A stretch of DNA of 63,746 bases from assembly GCA_012839475.1 (NCBI GenBank), contig DUNG01000001.1, forward strand, positions 1 to 63,746. The letters are read 5' to 3'. A program made the position numbers and the translations under genes. This DNA comes from Petrimonas sp. Lineage in GTDB: Bacteria; Bacteroidota; Bacteroidia; Bacteroidales; Dysgonomonadaceae. The notes beneath the pieces are model-generated. The model ran no database searches. It had not been told where the DNA came from and worked only from the letters and a program-made list of their open reading frames with translations. Shown here piece after piece: positions 1-8,511 of this stretch (the first letter of the stretch is position 1; each line of letters opens with the position of its first letter).

Positions 1-230
1 TAGTCTTTGAATTTTACGGTTTTATTTTTGGTGAAATACAAAACTAATAAAATTTTTAGACTATGTTTTTTTATTGGCTCAGACACACTTTTTGGAACAG
101 TATCTTTTTTTTTATTAAGTTCAATAAGTTTTCCTGCATCTTCACAATATAATTCAGTGAGTTTTTCTCCAACATTCCAGATGTCCTGTAAGTCTTCTAT
201 TAAGGAATAACCAACACTGTTAGAAATCAA
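1..230 (-). CDS. Partial unrecognised ORF running off the left edge
   Basis: An open frame on the minus strand runs from a stop at 300-302 to the window edge with no ATG. The best in-frame start is TTG at 228-230, giving a peptide that begins MISNSVGYSLIEDLQDIWN. An ATG at 280-282 lies one frame away and stops after six codons, so a frameshifted or degraded start is possible. The encoded sequence is charged and lysine-rich toward the edge and has codon use like the AT-rich capsule genes just upstream. I do not recognise the family. It is probably the next gene of the polysaccharide locus, or a remnant of one. Confidence 0.3.
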   Translation of the reverse strand, partial: MISNSVGYSLIEDLQDIWNVGEKLTELYCEDAGKLIELNKKKDTVPKSVSEPIKKHSLKILLVLYFTKNKTVKFKD

Positions 231-288
231 AAATAATATAATTACAAATAAAACAATATTCTCAAGTGCACTTGTCGGACATAAATAA

Positions 289-1221
289 TTATATGTGTTT
301 TATTTTCTCTACTTTACTTAAATCAATCTTTGAACCAAGATACTCGTAATATTCCCTAGAAAAATACCCAAACCCTGTTGCAAAAGTCATTTCTCCAAAA
401 TAAGGCTTACCATCTATATCATAAAAATCAACTCTTACTTGTGGAGTATCTTTTGATAAAACCTTTGCTATTTCAATCATTTTTTCAAGAGATTTTGGTC
501 TAGGAATATCTCTTTCATTGTATTTATAATGATTACTTGAAATTAAATGCTCTGGATGTTTTTCCCAATTCAAATCATATAAAGACATATCTACTCCATT
601 ATTTGATCTATTATATGCAACCCAAATTGCTTCAGGAACACCATGGAAACACCAGATTTTATAATCGACCAATGAAGAACTATAATCATCTTTATTTTCT
701 AATAATTCTTCAGCTATTATGCAAGGTTTTATTCTTGTATAGTGAATTTGAGCAGCTGCATATCCATAAGGAATAGACAGCCATCTATTTAATTTTTTAA
801 TGGCAGATTTAATATTTAATTTTGATTTATCTTTCACAATCAAATTAGATCCACACCCATGATTAGTTTTCAATACAAAACTATTAGGCAATTTATCAAA
901 ATCAATATCTTTTGCATTATCCCATTTACCATATAATATAGGTAGAACATCTTCAAACCCACATTCTTTAACATAATCACGCACTAAATATTTATCAGCA
1001 TATTTAGTCCATAAAGAAGTATCAGAGTTAAATTGAAGCCAATTAATTTTTTCAATTAAATCTTTGGGATTTTTCCAATCAATTTGCTTTTTAAACGTGG
1101 GATAATAACATCTATCTGCTTCTTTTTTAAAATTGTTTGTTACATCATATTTATGTTTTCTATATGCTAAATATCTATACACATAGAATTGATTTAAGAA
1201 CTTAAGTATATGCTTTTTCAT
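289..1221 (-). CDS. TupA-like ATP-grasp polysaccharide enzyme
   Basis: The 310-residue product resembles the TupA-like ATP-grasp family found in capsule and exopolysaccharide clusters, thought to join amino acids or similar groups to a sugar by ATP-dependent ligation. Recognisable segments are the N-terminal RxxDK-like region (TKYADKYLVRDYV, about residue 75), the nucleotide-binding stretch FVLKTNHGCGSN (about residue 115), an IAEELL segment, VDYKIWCFHG, and the C-terminal metal-binding region VRVDFYDIDGKPYFGEMTF. There is no signal peptide, so it should act in the cytoplasm. It lies 19 bp downstream of the epimerase gene on the same strand and belongs to the capsule operon. The acceptor cannot be told from sequence. 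Confidence 0.8.
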   Translation of the reverse strand: MKKHILKFLNQFYVYRYLAYRKHKYDVTNNFKKEADRCYYPTFKKQIDWKNPKDLIEKINWLQFNSDTSLWTKYADKYLVRDYVKECGFEDVLPILYGKWDNAKDIDFDKLPNSFVLKTNHGCGSNLIVKDKSKLNIKSAIKKLNRWLSIPYGYAAAQIHYTRIKPCIIAEELLENKDDYSSSLVDYKIWCFHGVPEAIWVAYNRSNNGVDMSLYDLNWEKHPEHLISSNHYKYNERDIPRPKSLEKMIEIAKVLSKDTPQVRVDFYDIDGKPYFGEMTFATGFGYFSREYYEYLGSKIDLSKVEKIKHI

Positions 1222-1240
1222 ACAAAAAAAGTTAATAATA

Positions 1241-2371
1241 TTAATGCTGCTTTTCCCAAACCTTACGATTAATTATATCCACGTAACTTTGGATTAATTT
1301 TACTATTTTTATTGATACATTTTTATCGTTATAGTCTGGAACATTAATCATTAGTTCATTATTGTTGAACATTGAAATAGACATTTCTACTGCTTGCAAT
1401 AAAGATTTTTCGGAAATTGAACCTATAACAAATCCCCCTTTATCCAAAGCTTCTGGTCTTTCGGTTGAAGTGCGTATTGAGACTGCTGGGAAATGTAATA
1501 TTGCCGATTCTTCAGCGAGTGTTCCACTATCGGAAACTACGCATAAGGAATTTTTTTGAAGATTGTTATAATCAGAAAATCCAAAAGGTTTAAATGTTCT
1601 AACTAATGAATGAAATTTAAATCCTCTTCGCTCAATAAACTTCTTACTTCTTGGGTGAACACTATATATAACAGGAACTTTATATGTTTCAGCCATTGCG
1701 TTTATTGAGTTCATAAGTTCAAAAAAATTCTTTTCATTATCAATATTCTCCTCTCTATGAGCTGAAAGTAATATATATTCCTTCTCCTTAAGTCCTAAAG
1801 TTTCTAATATCTTACTTTCCTCAATTTTCTTTGAATTTACATCTAAAACCTCAGCCATTGGGGATCCAGTAACATAAATCTGTTCTTTCTTAACTCCTTC
1901 TGAAAACAAATATCTTCTTGCATGTTCTGAATATGGAAGATTTACATCTGAAATATGATCTACAATTCTTCTGTTTATCTCTTCTGGAAGATTTTCATCA
2001 AAACAACGATTTCCTGCTTCCATATGGAATAAAGGAATTTTTAATCTTTTAGCACTAATAGCAGAAAGTGCTGAATTTGTATCACCCAAAATCAAAACTG
2101 CATCTGGTTGTACTTTCTGCATTAGTTGATATGATTTAGTAATAATATTACCTATTGTTTCTCCTAAATCATCTCCAACAACTCCTAAATAGTGGTCAGG
2201 TTCTCTTAAGTTTAAATCTTCAAAAAAGATTTCATTTAATGTGTAAGCGTAGTTTTGTCCTGTATGAACTAATATATGTTCAAAGTATTTATCTGATTTT
2301 TTTATTACTTCTGACAATTTAATTATTTCTGGTCTTGTACCTACAATTGTCATTAATTTTATCTTATTCAT
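1241..2371 (-). CDS. Non-hydrolysing UDP-N-acetylglucosamine 2-epimerase family (WecB/FnlC-like)
   Basis: The 376-residue protein is full length for the WecB family (GT-B fold). Visible motifs are TIVGTRPEIIKLSEV at the N-terminus, LVHTGQNY, ILGDTNSALSA, HMEAGNRCFDENLPEEINRR, the LLSAHREENID loop near the middle, and VVSDSGTLAEESA toward the C-terminus. WecB itself makes UDP-ManNAc. Here the gene sits directly after an RmlD-like reductase and a FnlA-like dehydratase, the arrangement known for UDP-L-FucNAc or UDP-L-QuiNAc synthesis. The 2-epimerase catalyses the last step of that route, so that role is preferred. The gap to the upstream reductase gene is three bases. Confidence 0.88.
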   Translation of the reverse strand: MNKIKLMTIVGTRPEIIKLSEVIKKSDKYFEHILVHTGQNYAYTLNEIFFEDLNLREPDHYLGVVGDDLGETIGNIITKSYQLMQKVQPDAVLILGDTNSALSAISAKRLKIPLFHMEAGNRCFDENLPEEINRRIVDHISDVNLPYSEHARRYLFSEGVKKEQIYVTGSPMAEVLDVNSKKIEESKILETLGLKEKEYILLSAHREENIDNEKNFFELMNSINAMAETYKVPVIYSVHPRSKKFIERRGFKFHSLVRTFKPFGFSDYNNLQKNSLCVVSDSGTLAEESAILHFPAVSIRTSTERPEALDKGGFVIGSISEKSLLQAVEMSISMFNNNELMINVPDYNDKNVSIKIVKLIQSYVDIINRKVWEKQH

Positions 2372-2374
2372 AAT

Positions 2375-3235
2375 TTAGTTTTTAAAATACATAGGGTACA
2401 AATCCTTGTGATTATTAACCCAATTGCTCATTTCACGTATCATTTCTTCATAAGTTGGTACAACAAAAGAAAAGTCATTTCTCTTTCTTCTCAATGATTT
2501 GTCAAGTTTTAAGGATTCGCTTTTATTGATAGTTAATTCGTTATTTCTAAAATACTTATTAAACAAACATAGTAAATCGTATTTTGAAATGCTTGTATTA
2601 TTTACCAAGTTGTATAACCCGCAAAGATTTTCTTTAATGGCTTGCTCCATAGCTTTTGCTAAAGTTAAGGTTGTAACACCAGTCCACATTGCACCAGTAA
2701 AACCATTTATCTCCCCTCTTTGCTTCATAAACCAATTAAAGAGTCCTATCCCATTTTCATTCATGTCTGGTCCTACAATAGAATTTCTAAACGTTAAATT
2801 TTTACTATCTTCAACTTCCCCCAAAGCTTTTGAACGATCATAAAATGTTAGCCCATCCCTTAAACTGTTTTCATAGTAAGGTCCTGAATTCCCTGCAAAA
2901 ACGCAATCAGTACTCATATGAATTAACTTTGTTTTTTTATCTTTTAAAGTATCTGCAACCAAATGTGGCAAATAAGAGTTAAGGTATACAGCTAAAGAGC
3001 GATTTTCATCAGCAACTTGATTAAGTATTCCAATACAGTTAATAACGACATCATAATTTCCTTCTAAAAGCACATTCTTGAATTTTTCTGTTTCAAGAGC
3101 ATTACCAATAATATTATTACAATAAGGAAATGGTTGCATAGAATAAGCAGTAACATTATATCCATTCTCTTTAAAATAAAGAGTAATTAAATGTCCTGCC
3201 ATACCAATGGAACCTAGTACTAATATATTCTTCAT
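2375..3235 (-). CDS. RmlD-like sugar-nucleotide reductase (SDR)
   Basis: The short-chain dehydrogenase has an N-terminal NAD(P)-binding loop, VLGSIGMAGHL, and the RmlD-type features INCIGILNQ, STDCVFAG and a YxxSK-like YDRSKALGEVE active-site segment. From ATG 3235 it is 286 residues. A start 27 bases further upstream would overlap fnlA and add residues unlike the family, so 3235 is preferred. In the UDP-L-FucNAc/L-QuiNAc routes the 4-keto sugar made by the dehydratase is reduced by an enzyme of this kind. The RmlD-like form, rather than the longer CapF/WbjC form with a cupin domain, makes the L-QuiNAc variant (WbvR-like) a real alternative. Confidence 0.82.
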   Translation of the reverse strand: MKNILVLGSIGMAGHLITLYFKENGYNVTAYSMQPFPYCNNIIGNALETEKFKNVLLEGNYDVVINCIGILNQVADENRSLAVYLNSYLPHLVADTLKDKKTKLIHMSTDCVFAGNSGPYYENSLRDGLTFYDRSKALGEVEDSKNLTFRNSIVGPDMNENGIGLFNWFMKQRGEINGFTGAMWTGVTTLTLAKAMEQAIKENLCGLYNLVNNTSISKYDLLCLFNKYFRNNELTINKSESLKLDKSLRRKRNDFSFVVPTYEEMIREMSNWVNNHKDLYPMYFKN

Positions 3236-3236
3236 A

Positions 3237-4250
3237 TTACTTTCTGTTTTTAAATTCATCAAGCTTTAATAATAACTCAACCATTTCTTTTTGGTTAAGT
3301 CTATAAGTATTGTGAGAATGATAATCTTCCATAATTGAAACCTTTTCTTGTCCCTTTACAAAATACTTATCATAATTCAAATCACGAGTATCACAAGGAA
3401 TACGGAAATAATTACCCATATCTTCTGCTCTTGCCATCTCTTCACGAGTAACTAATGTTTCATATAGTTTCTCTCCATGACGAGTTCCTATAACTCTAAT
3501 ATCTGTTTTAATTTTTAAGAGTTCCATAATCGAATTAGCCAAAACATCCAAAGTGACCGCTGGTGCCTTTTGAACAAATAAATCTCCGTTTTCTCCATGC
3601 TGCCAAGCGTAAATAACTAAATCCACAGCATCATCCAAGGTCATCATAAACCTTGTCATATTTGGATCTGTTATTGTTATATCTTCTCCTTTTTCAATTT
3701 GGTCAATCCAAAGAGGAATAACAGAGCCACGACTTGCCATTACATTACCATAACGAGTGCAACAAATTGTAGTTTTAGCATTTTTTCCTAACTGACGTCC
3801 CTTTGCTATTGTGACTTTTTCCATCATGGCTTTGGATATACCCATTGCATTAATGGGATATGCAGCTTTATCTGTTGAAAGAACAACTACATTTTTCACC
3901 CCATGCTCAATTGCAGAATCAAGAACATTCTCCGTTCCAAAAATATTTGTTTTAACAGCTTGTATTGGGAAAAACTCACAAGAGGGAACTTGCTTCAGGG
4001 CAGCAGCATGAAAAATATAATCTACACCATACATAGCACCATCAACGCTTCTTTTATCCCTAACATCTCCAATATAGAATTTTACCTTTTCGTTTTGCAA
4101 CTTATGACGCATATCATCTTGCTTTTTTTCATCCCTTGAAAAAATACGTATTTCCTTAATATCAGAATCAAGAAAACGTTTAAGAACAGCATTACCAAAG
4201 GATCCTGTTCCCCCAGTAATTAATAAGATTTTATCCTTAAATATGGACAT
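3237..4250 (-). CDS. fnlA: UDP-GlcNAc 4,6-dehydratase/5-epimerase, FnlA/CapE/WbjB-like
   Basis: This 337-residue SDR enzyme begins with the Rossmann loop LLITGGTGSFGNAVLKRF and contains FSRDEKKQDDMR, YIGDVRD, HAAALKQVPSCEFFP and STDKAAYPINAMGISKAMMEK. The usual catalytic Tyr of YxxxK is Met here (AMGISK), as known for CapE and related dehydratases. It should convert UDP-GlcNAc to UDP-2-acetamido-2,6-dideoxy-4-keto-hexose with inversion at C5, the entry step to UDP-L-FucNAc or UDP-L-QuiNAc. It is followed immediately by the reductase and 2-epimerase genes, giving all three pathway steps in order. Confidence 0.88.
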   Translation of the reverse strand: MSIFKDKILLITGGTGSFGNAVLKRFLDSDIKEIRIFSRDEKKQDDMRHKLQNEKVKFYIGDVRDKRSVDGAMYGVDYIFHAAALKQVPSCEFFPIQAVKTNIFGTENVLDSAIEHGVKNVVVLSTDKAAYPINAMGISKAMMEKVTIAKGRQLGKNAKTTICCTRYGNVMASRGSVIPLWIDQIEKGEDITITDPNMTRFMMTLDDAVDLVIYAWQHGENGDLFVQKAPAVTLDVLANSIMELLKIKTDIRVIGTRHGEKLYETLVTREEMARAEDMGNYFRIPCDTRDLNYDKYFVKGQEKVSIMEDYHSHNTYRLNQKEMVELLLKLDEFKNRK

Positions 4251-4261
4251 AATAAATATAT

Positions 4262-5560
4262 TTAATCATCAATCTTAGGGAGATATTCTATTTTATATTT
4301 TCTACTCCTTTTAAGAACTTTATATGTATTTCTAATTAACTCAATGAATAGTTTAAGTGAAAATTTATTATAGAAATTATAAACAAAATTTGTGGCTAAT
4401 GAAGCATCAAATATATTGTTTATTCCTAACTCTTTACCTTCAAATCTTATAGAATTTGTAATAACAAACCCATAAACATTTTTTTCTCTTACTACCTTTC
4501 GTTTTGTTGTCTTTAATAAACTGTTAAACAAATTCAATAAATCATGCTGCTTTGCAATTTCTCTTAATATTTTGAGTTCTCTAACTAAAACTTCATTTTC
4601 AAAAGTACTTTTTTCCAAGAATTTGAATGATGCTTTTAATAATGATTCATAAGAAAATGGTTTAAACTTGCCTGGCCATCCAGCTAAATCTCTAGCCGTT
4701 AATAAATAGTCTGCAGTCATAAGAGTTACTAATGGAGAATAAGGTTGAGATGCAAGTTCTGGGTGCATTGTTCTATTTTTATTATCATTGAAAAATTGCT
4801 CAGCCTCTTTCCTTGACTTTTTATCTGTTCTGTGATAGTTTTTTCCTTGTGATTTTATTGTGCTTCCTCCAATTGACAAAGGTTCATATGTAAATGCATA
4901 ATTTTCAACCTCACCAGCCAAAACAACACCGGAAAAACCATCAGGTGTTGGACAACTGTAAAAACAACGATCTTTTGTTCTAGATTTAACTTTATTTACA
5001 AGTGCAGTTGAAACAACACCTTTAATGTAAAACATAGGACATTCATCAATCAAGTAGAAAAATGTTTTTGCAATTTTATTAAGAAACTCTTCTGAATTAA
5101 TTATTTTGACACCTACATTCCTCTTCCTTCTTATAAGAAATATGTTTTTTTCTATATCTTTAGTAAATGGATATCTGAATGATGAAGGTGTCCATGTTAA
5201 TAATTCCTTTTTAGTAGAAATTAGAATTTCATACATTCTCCAAATGCAACCAGGGACAAGGCCATCGTCGCCTCCTAATGCCATGACATATCCTGGACGT
5301 ACTTGGTTTAACGCAAATTCAAAATTATCTCTCATTCCCAAATGTTTTTCATGAGCAAATAATTTAATTCTTGAGTCAATTATCATGGCTTCTTTAACAA
5401 CTTCAACTGAATTATCATCACTACAATCATCAGAAACTATTATCTCAAAATTTGGATAATCTTGAATCATACAAGTTTTTAAAGTATGTACTAAATATTC
5501 AGCTCTATTTTTTTGTGGAATAACAACCGAGAACAAAGGATACTCAAAATTAATTTCCAT
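4262..5560 (-). CDS. Family 2 glycosyltransferase
   Basis: The N-terminal GT-A domain is typical of GT2: FSVVIPQKNRAEYLVHTL, then YPNFEIIVSDDCSDDNS, then MALGGDDGLVPG, where the acidic residues probably coordinate metal and nucleotide sugar. The 432-residue protein has a long C-terminal half with no domain I recognise and no clear membrane segments. It overlaps the upstream polymerase gene by 11 bases, so the two are translationally linked. It should add one sugar to the lipid-linked repeat unit at the cytoplasmic face of the inner membrane. Donor and acceptor are unknown. It is the only clear glycosyltransferase seen in this part of the locus. Confidence 0.82.
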   Translation of the reverse strand: MEINFEYPLFSVVIPQKNRAEYLVHTLKTCMIQDYPNFEIIVSDDCSDDNSVEVVKEAMIIDSRIKLFAHEKHLGMRDNFEFALNQVRPGYVMALGGDDGLVPGCIWRMYEILISTKKELLTWTPSSFRYPFTKDIEKNIFLIRRKRNVGVKIINSEEFLNKIAKTFFYLIDECPMFYIKGVVSTALVNKVKSRTKDRCFYSCPTPDGFSGVVLAGEVENYAFTYEPLSIGGSTIKSQGKNYHRTDKKSRKEAEQFFNDNKNRTMHPELASQPYSPLVTLMTADYLLTARDLAGWPGKFKPFSYESLLKASFKFLEKSTFENEVLVRELKILREIAKQHDLLNLFNSLLKTTKRKVVREKNVYGFVITNSIRFEGKELGINNIFDASLATNFVYNFYNKFSLKLFIELIRNTYKVLKRSRKYKIEYLPKIDD

Positions 5561-6845
5561 AATTAATAAGATTTATTTTTTGATGATTTGAACTATTTTT
5601 ATAATCTAATTTAAAAGCAAAATACACTAAAACAAAAACAATTAATCTTAAATTACCTCCTATATCTGCAAATGGAAATAATTTAATTCCACCTTGAATA
5701 CAAAGACACATGATGAAATATAGAAAAATTAATTGATGAAATAATATGACATTATTTCTAATTTTTGTTTTATACAAGGCATAAATTGTAAATACAATAA
5801 AAATAATTGTGGAAATTAAAGGGCCAAAATCAAGCAAAAAATCTCCAACAAAACCTATAAAAACCTCATCATTTATTTTTAAATTCGGATATTTAATTCT
5901 TCTTTCCCAAAAATTACGTGGCACATCATCAAATCCTAATAAAGTCTTAAATAATGGAAATGTTCTATCTCCATATCTTAAACCATTATTATCAAATGCA
6001 TAATTATTAAAATTTAAATTTTGCTGCCCAATATAAGCATATAAAGAACCTTTAGTTCCTGACTCTCTTTCTCCGAATCTACTTACTGTGATCGCAAGCA
6101 TAGGAATTGTGAAAATAAAAATTATTACAATTCCCCATATTTTGATTTTTTTATTAATCTCATGTGGTATAAATCTCCTTAATGTAAAATAGGCAATAAT
6201 AATTGTGAGTAATCTATCAACAGCAGGACCCCTTAGAGATTGTGCTATTGGAGAAAAAATGCTTAAAACTACAGAAAAAGTCAACCCAATAACAATATAC
6301 TTGTTTTTATTTTTCAAAGTAAGATAATAAAAGAATAATAATATGCCTATATCTGAAAAAATATTAGAAAAAATGGCAAAAATATTTTCTATTACTCCAT
6401 CCCCCAAGTTATAACTGCTATCCATTGTGTCTCTATAAATATCCCTTCCGCCCATGGGCTCATTAAGTATTGTAAAAATTCCCTCGTATATTGTATCTAA
6501 TGAACTTGCAAACCTAATCACGGATGAAACCATATAGATAAATATAATAACATAAAGCAATGACATGCTTGGTTTTTGGATTTGATGTTCTCTATGTTTG
6601 GTATATTTTAACACAGGCCACATTATTATCATTAAAATAATGTATAAATAGATAAAAGGAAATAGAGTTAAATCATTGTAGCTAAATACAAAAGTTGTAT
6701 TAAAATGAAGGTATGAGTTTATTGCATAAAACAAAAAAGAAAATATCAGAAGAGAACCAACATCAAAACACTTTCTTTTAAATTGGTAATAAAAAAAAGT
6801 AATAAGCCAAACAAGAATATTTATAATTAAATATAGATTATTCAT
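5550..6845 (-). CDS. Wzy-like oligosaccharide repeat-unit polymerase
   Basis: The 431-residue protein is a polytopic membrane protein with about ten or more hydrophobic segments spread over its length and a large hydrophilic loop in the middle (around RFGERESGTKG to KYPNLKINDEVF). That layout is typical of O-antigen/capsule polymerases, whose sequences are poorly conserved. Its place between a Wzx flippase and a glycosyltransferase supports polymerisation of undecaprenyl-linked units in the periplasm. Very AT-rich codon use matches its neighbours. The assignment rests on topology and context more than on motif, so a different polytopic polysaccharide protein remains possible. Confidence 0.72.
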   Translation of the reverse strand: MNNLYLIINILVWLITFFYYQFKRKCFDVGSLLIFSFLFYAINSYLHFNTTFVFSYNDLTLFPFIYLYIILMIIMWPVLKYTKHREHQIQKPSMSLLYVIIFIYMVSSVIRFASSLDTIYEGIFTILNEPMGGRDIYRDTMDSSYNLGDGVIENIFAIFSNIFSDIGILLFFYYLTLKNKNKYIVIGLTFSVVLSIFSPIAQSLRGPAVDRLLTIIIAYFTLRRFIPHEINKKIKIWGIVIIFIFTIPMLAITVSRFGERESGTKGSLYAYIGQQNLNFNNYAFDNNGLRYGDRTFPLFKTLLGFDDVPRNFWERRIKYPNLKINDEVFIGFVGDFLLDFGPLISTIIFIVFTIYALYKTKIRNNVILFHQLIFLYFIMCLCIQGGIKLFPFADIGGNLRLIVFVLVYFAFKLDYKNSSNHQKINLINYGN

Positions 6846-6854
6846 AACAGTATT

Positions 6855-8378
6855 TTAGTTTTTATTTTTTATAAGCAGACTATTTAAAATATTTCTTTCT
6901 TCTCTTGATAGTCCTATTGTTAAAACTAAGAAAATAACAGTTAATATCGTTAAAGCTGTTATCAAAGCTAATCTAGAAAAATCATTTGATATATTTAAAT
7001 ATATAAAATAGTCTACTGCTGAAGTGATGATAGTTATTATAATGGATGGAACAAGAAAAAATATTATATATTGCTTATAGCTAAAAGGATTATAATGTTT
7101 TTTAAGAATTATAAGCCTAACAACATGTGACAAAATTGCAGCAATTATCATTAAAACGTAAGTTGTATGTGCGGGATATCCAAGATTAAACATAATATAT
7201 GTTGCAAGCGGACATAGAAGTGTAAATATTTCTACTGTTGTATGATATTCTTTTACATTACCTGTTGCTTGAATAATTATTGATATAGGATTATTCAATG
7301 ACATTATTAACATGTAAATTAGAGTTAATCTTGAAAATAAAATTGCATGAGGATCTACAACATTAAGCCATAGCTTTAATATAATATCCATTTCAAACAT
7401 TAAAGGAACACATAACATCAATAATATATAGTATATAAACTTATTACTAAGGTTAAATATCTTGTTTAGATACTCATAGTCTTTTCCAGCATACGCTTTT
7501 ATCATAGGGGGTCTAAGTGGAATTAATATATTAGAACAAAAAGAATTTAACGCTGAATTAATTTGTAATGCTATTGCTCTTGAAGCATTTACAATAGGTC
7601 CAAAAAAGACATTAACTAAAATGGTATTCACTTGATTCATTCCAACTCCAGCTAATGAACCAAATAAAGTCCATCCAGAAAATGAAATTAATTCTTTATA
7701 AATCTTTTTATCTGTATTCTTTTTATAACTACACTCTTGATATTTCTTTCTACTAATAATTACATAACTAATTAAAACAAAAAGTGGTATAATAAATAAA
7801 AAAGCTCCATGTATAATTAGTCTATCAAATGGAATAATATATAAAAGAAATGCTGATATTAATTTCAACATCCATTCACATATATTTATAATAGCATAAA
7901 CCCCAACATCCTCATGTGTAATTATAGCAGAAAGGTATGGTACTTGTAATATTGTAAAAATAAATGATAAGATAGAAAACTGATAAATATAATTTACAGC
8001 AACCATTCTTTCTTCAGGCATAACTAACTGAGTGTTTACAAACCACAAACCAATTGTTTCACCAATAATTAATATGATAATTGATAAAACAAAATAAATA
8101 TTAATACTTGCCGAAAAAATATTAGAAAATCGCTCTTTATTTTTTTCGCCTATAGATATTGAATAAAATCTTTGTGTAGCAGTTGACAATACATTGCTAA
8201 GAACACTTAGCAGTGTTATTACGCCAGCAACTACATTAAATATACCATAATCTTCTACACCTAATGCATCTATTACAACTCTAACAATATATAGATTGAT
8301 AATCACTACTATTATCATTCTTATACTTAAGAAAGTTGTATTCTTAGCTATACGTTCTGTATTTGAAACACTATTCAT
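6855..8378 (-). CDS. Wzx-like polysaccharide flippase
   Basis: The 507-residue product has roughly twelve to fourteen membrane spans and the N-terminal pattern of MATE/MOP-superfamily flippases (RIAKNTTFLSIRMIIVVIINLY, then DALGVEDYGIFNVVAGV and QRFYSISIGE). It should move the lipid-linked repeat unit across the inner membrane. The gene is nine bases upstream of the polymerase gene. A 133-bp gap separates it from the dehydrogenase gene behind it and carries a possible internal promoter, so the distal part of the locus may be transcribed separately in addition to read-through. Confidence 0.85.
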   Translation of the reverse strand: MNSVSNTERIAKNTTFLSIRMIIVVIINLYIVRVVIDALGVEDYGIFNVVAGVITLLSVLSNVLSTATQRFYSISIGEKNKERFSNIFSASINIYFVLSIIILIIGETIGLWFVNTQLVMPEERMVAVNYIYQFSILSFIFTILQVPYLSAIITHEDVGVYAIINICEWMLKLISAFLLYIIPFDRLIIHGAFLFIIPLFVLISYVIISRKKYQECSYKKNTDKKIYKELISFSGWTLFGSLAGVGMNQVNTILVNVFFGPIVNASRAIALQINSALNSFCSNILIPLRPPMIKAYAGKDYEYLNKIFNLSNKFIYYILLMLCVPLMFEMDIILKLWLNVVDPHAILFSRLTLIYMLIMSLNNPISIIIQATGNVKEYHTTVEIFTLLCPLATYIMFNLGYPAHTTYVLMIIAAILSHVVRLIILKKHYNPFSYKQYIIFFLVPSIIITIITSAVDYFIYLNISNDFSRLALITALTILTVIFLVLTIGLSREERNILNSLLIKNKN

Positions 8379-8389
8379 TTATGAAGATA

Positions 8390-8397
8390 CAAAGGTA
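8390..8397 (-). promoter_or_regulatory. Candidate internal promoter -7 box before the flippase gene
   Basis: On the minus strand this reads TACCTTTG, matching the Bacteroidetes -7 consensus TAnnTTTG, about 12 bases upstream of the flippase ATG. No clear TTG is seen 19-20 bases further upstream, so only half of the promoter is supported. Confidence 0.35.
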
Positions 8398-8511
8398 TAT
8401 TTGTAAGAGTGGTGTCTTTATTTTTATTGAATAATTATTTAATAGTTTAGTTTTACAATTTACCGTCTTGCTCTTAAATCAACTTTTAAATTACTTAGTT
8501 ATTGAGTTGTA

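Noticed and set aside
7-210. Small plus-strand ORF at the left edge
   Set aside because: Low-complexity hydrophobic translation from AT-rich DNA; the opposite strand has a more gene-like frame in line with the operon.
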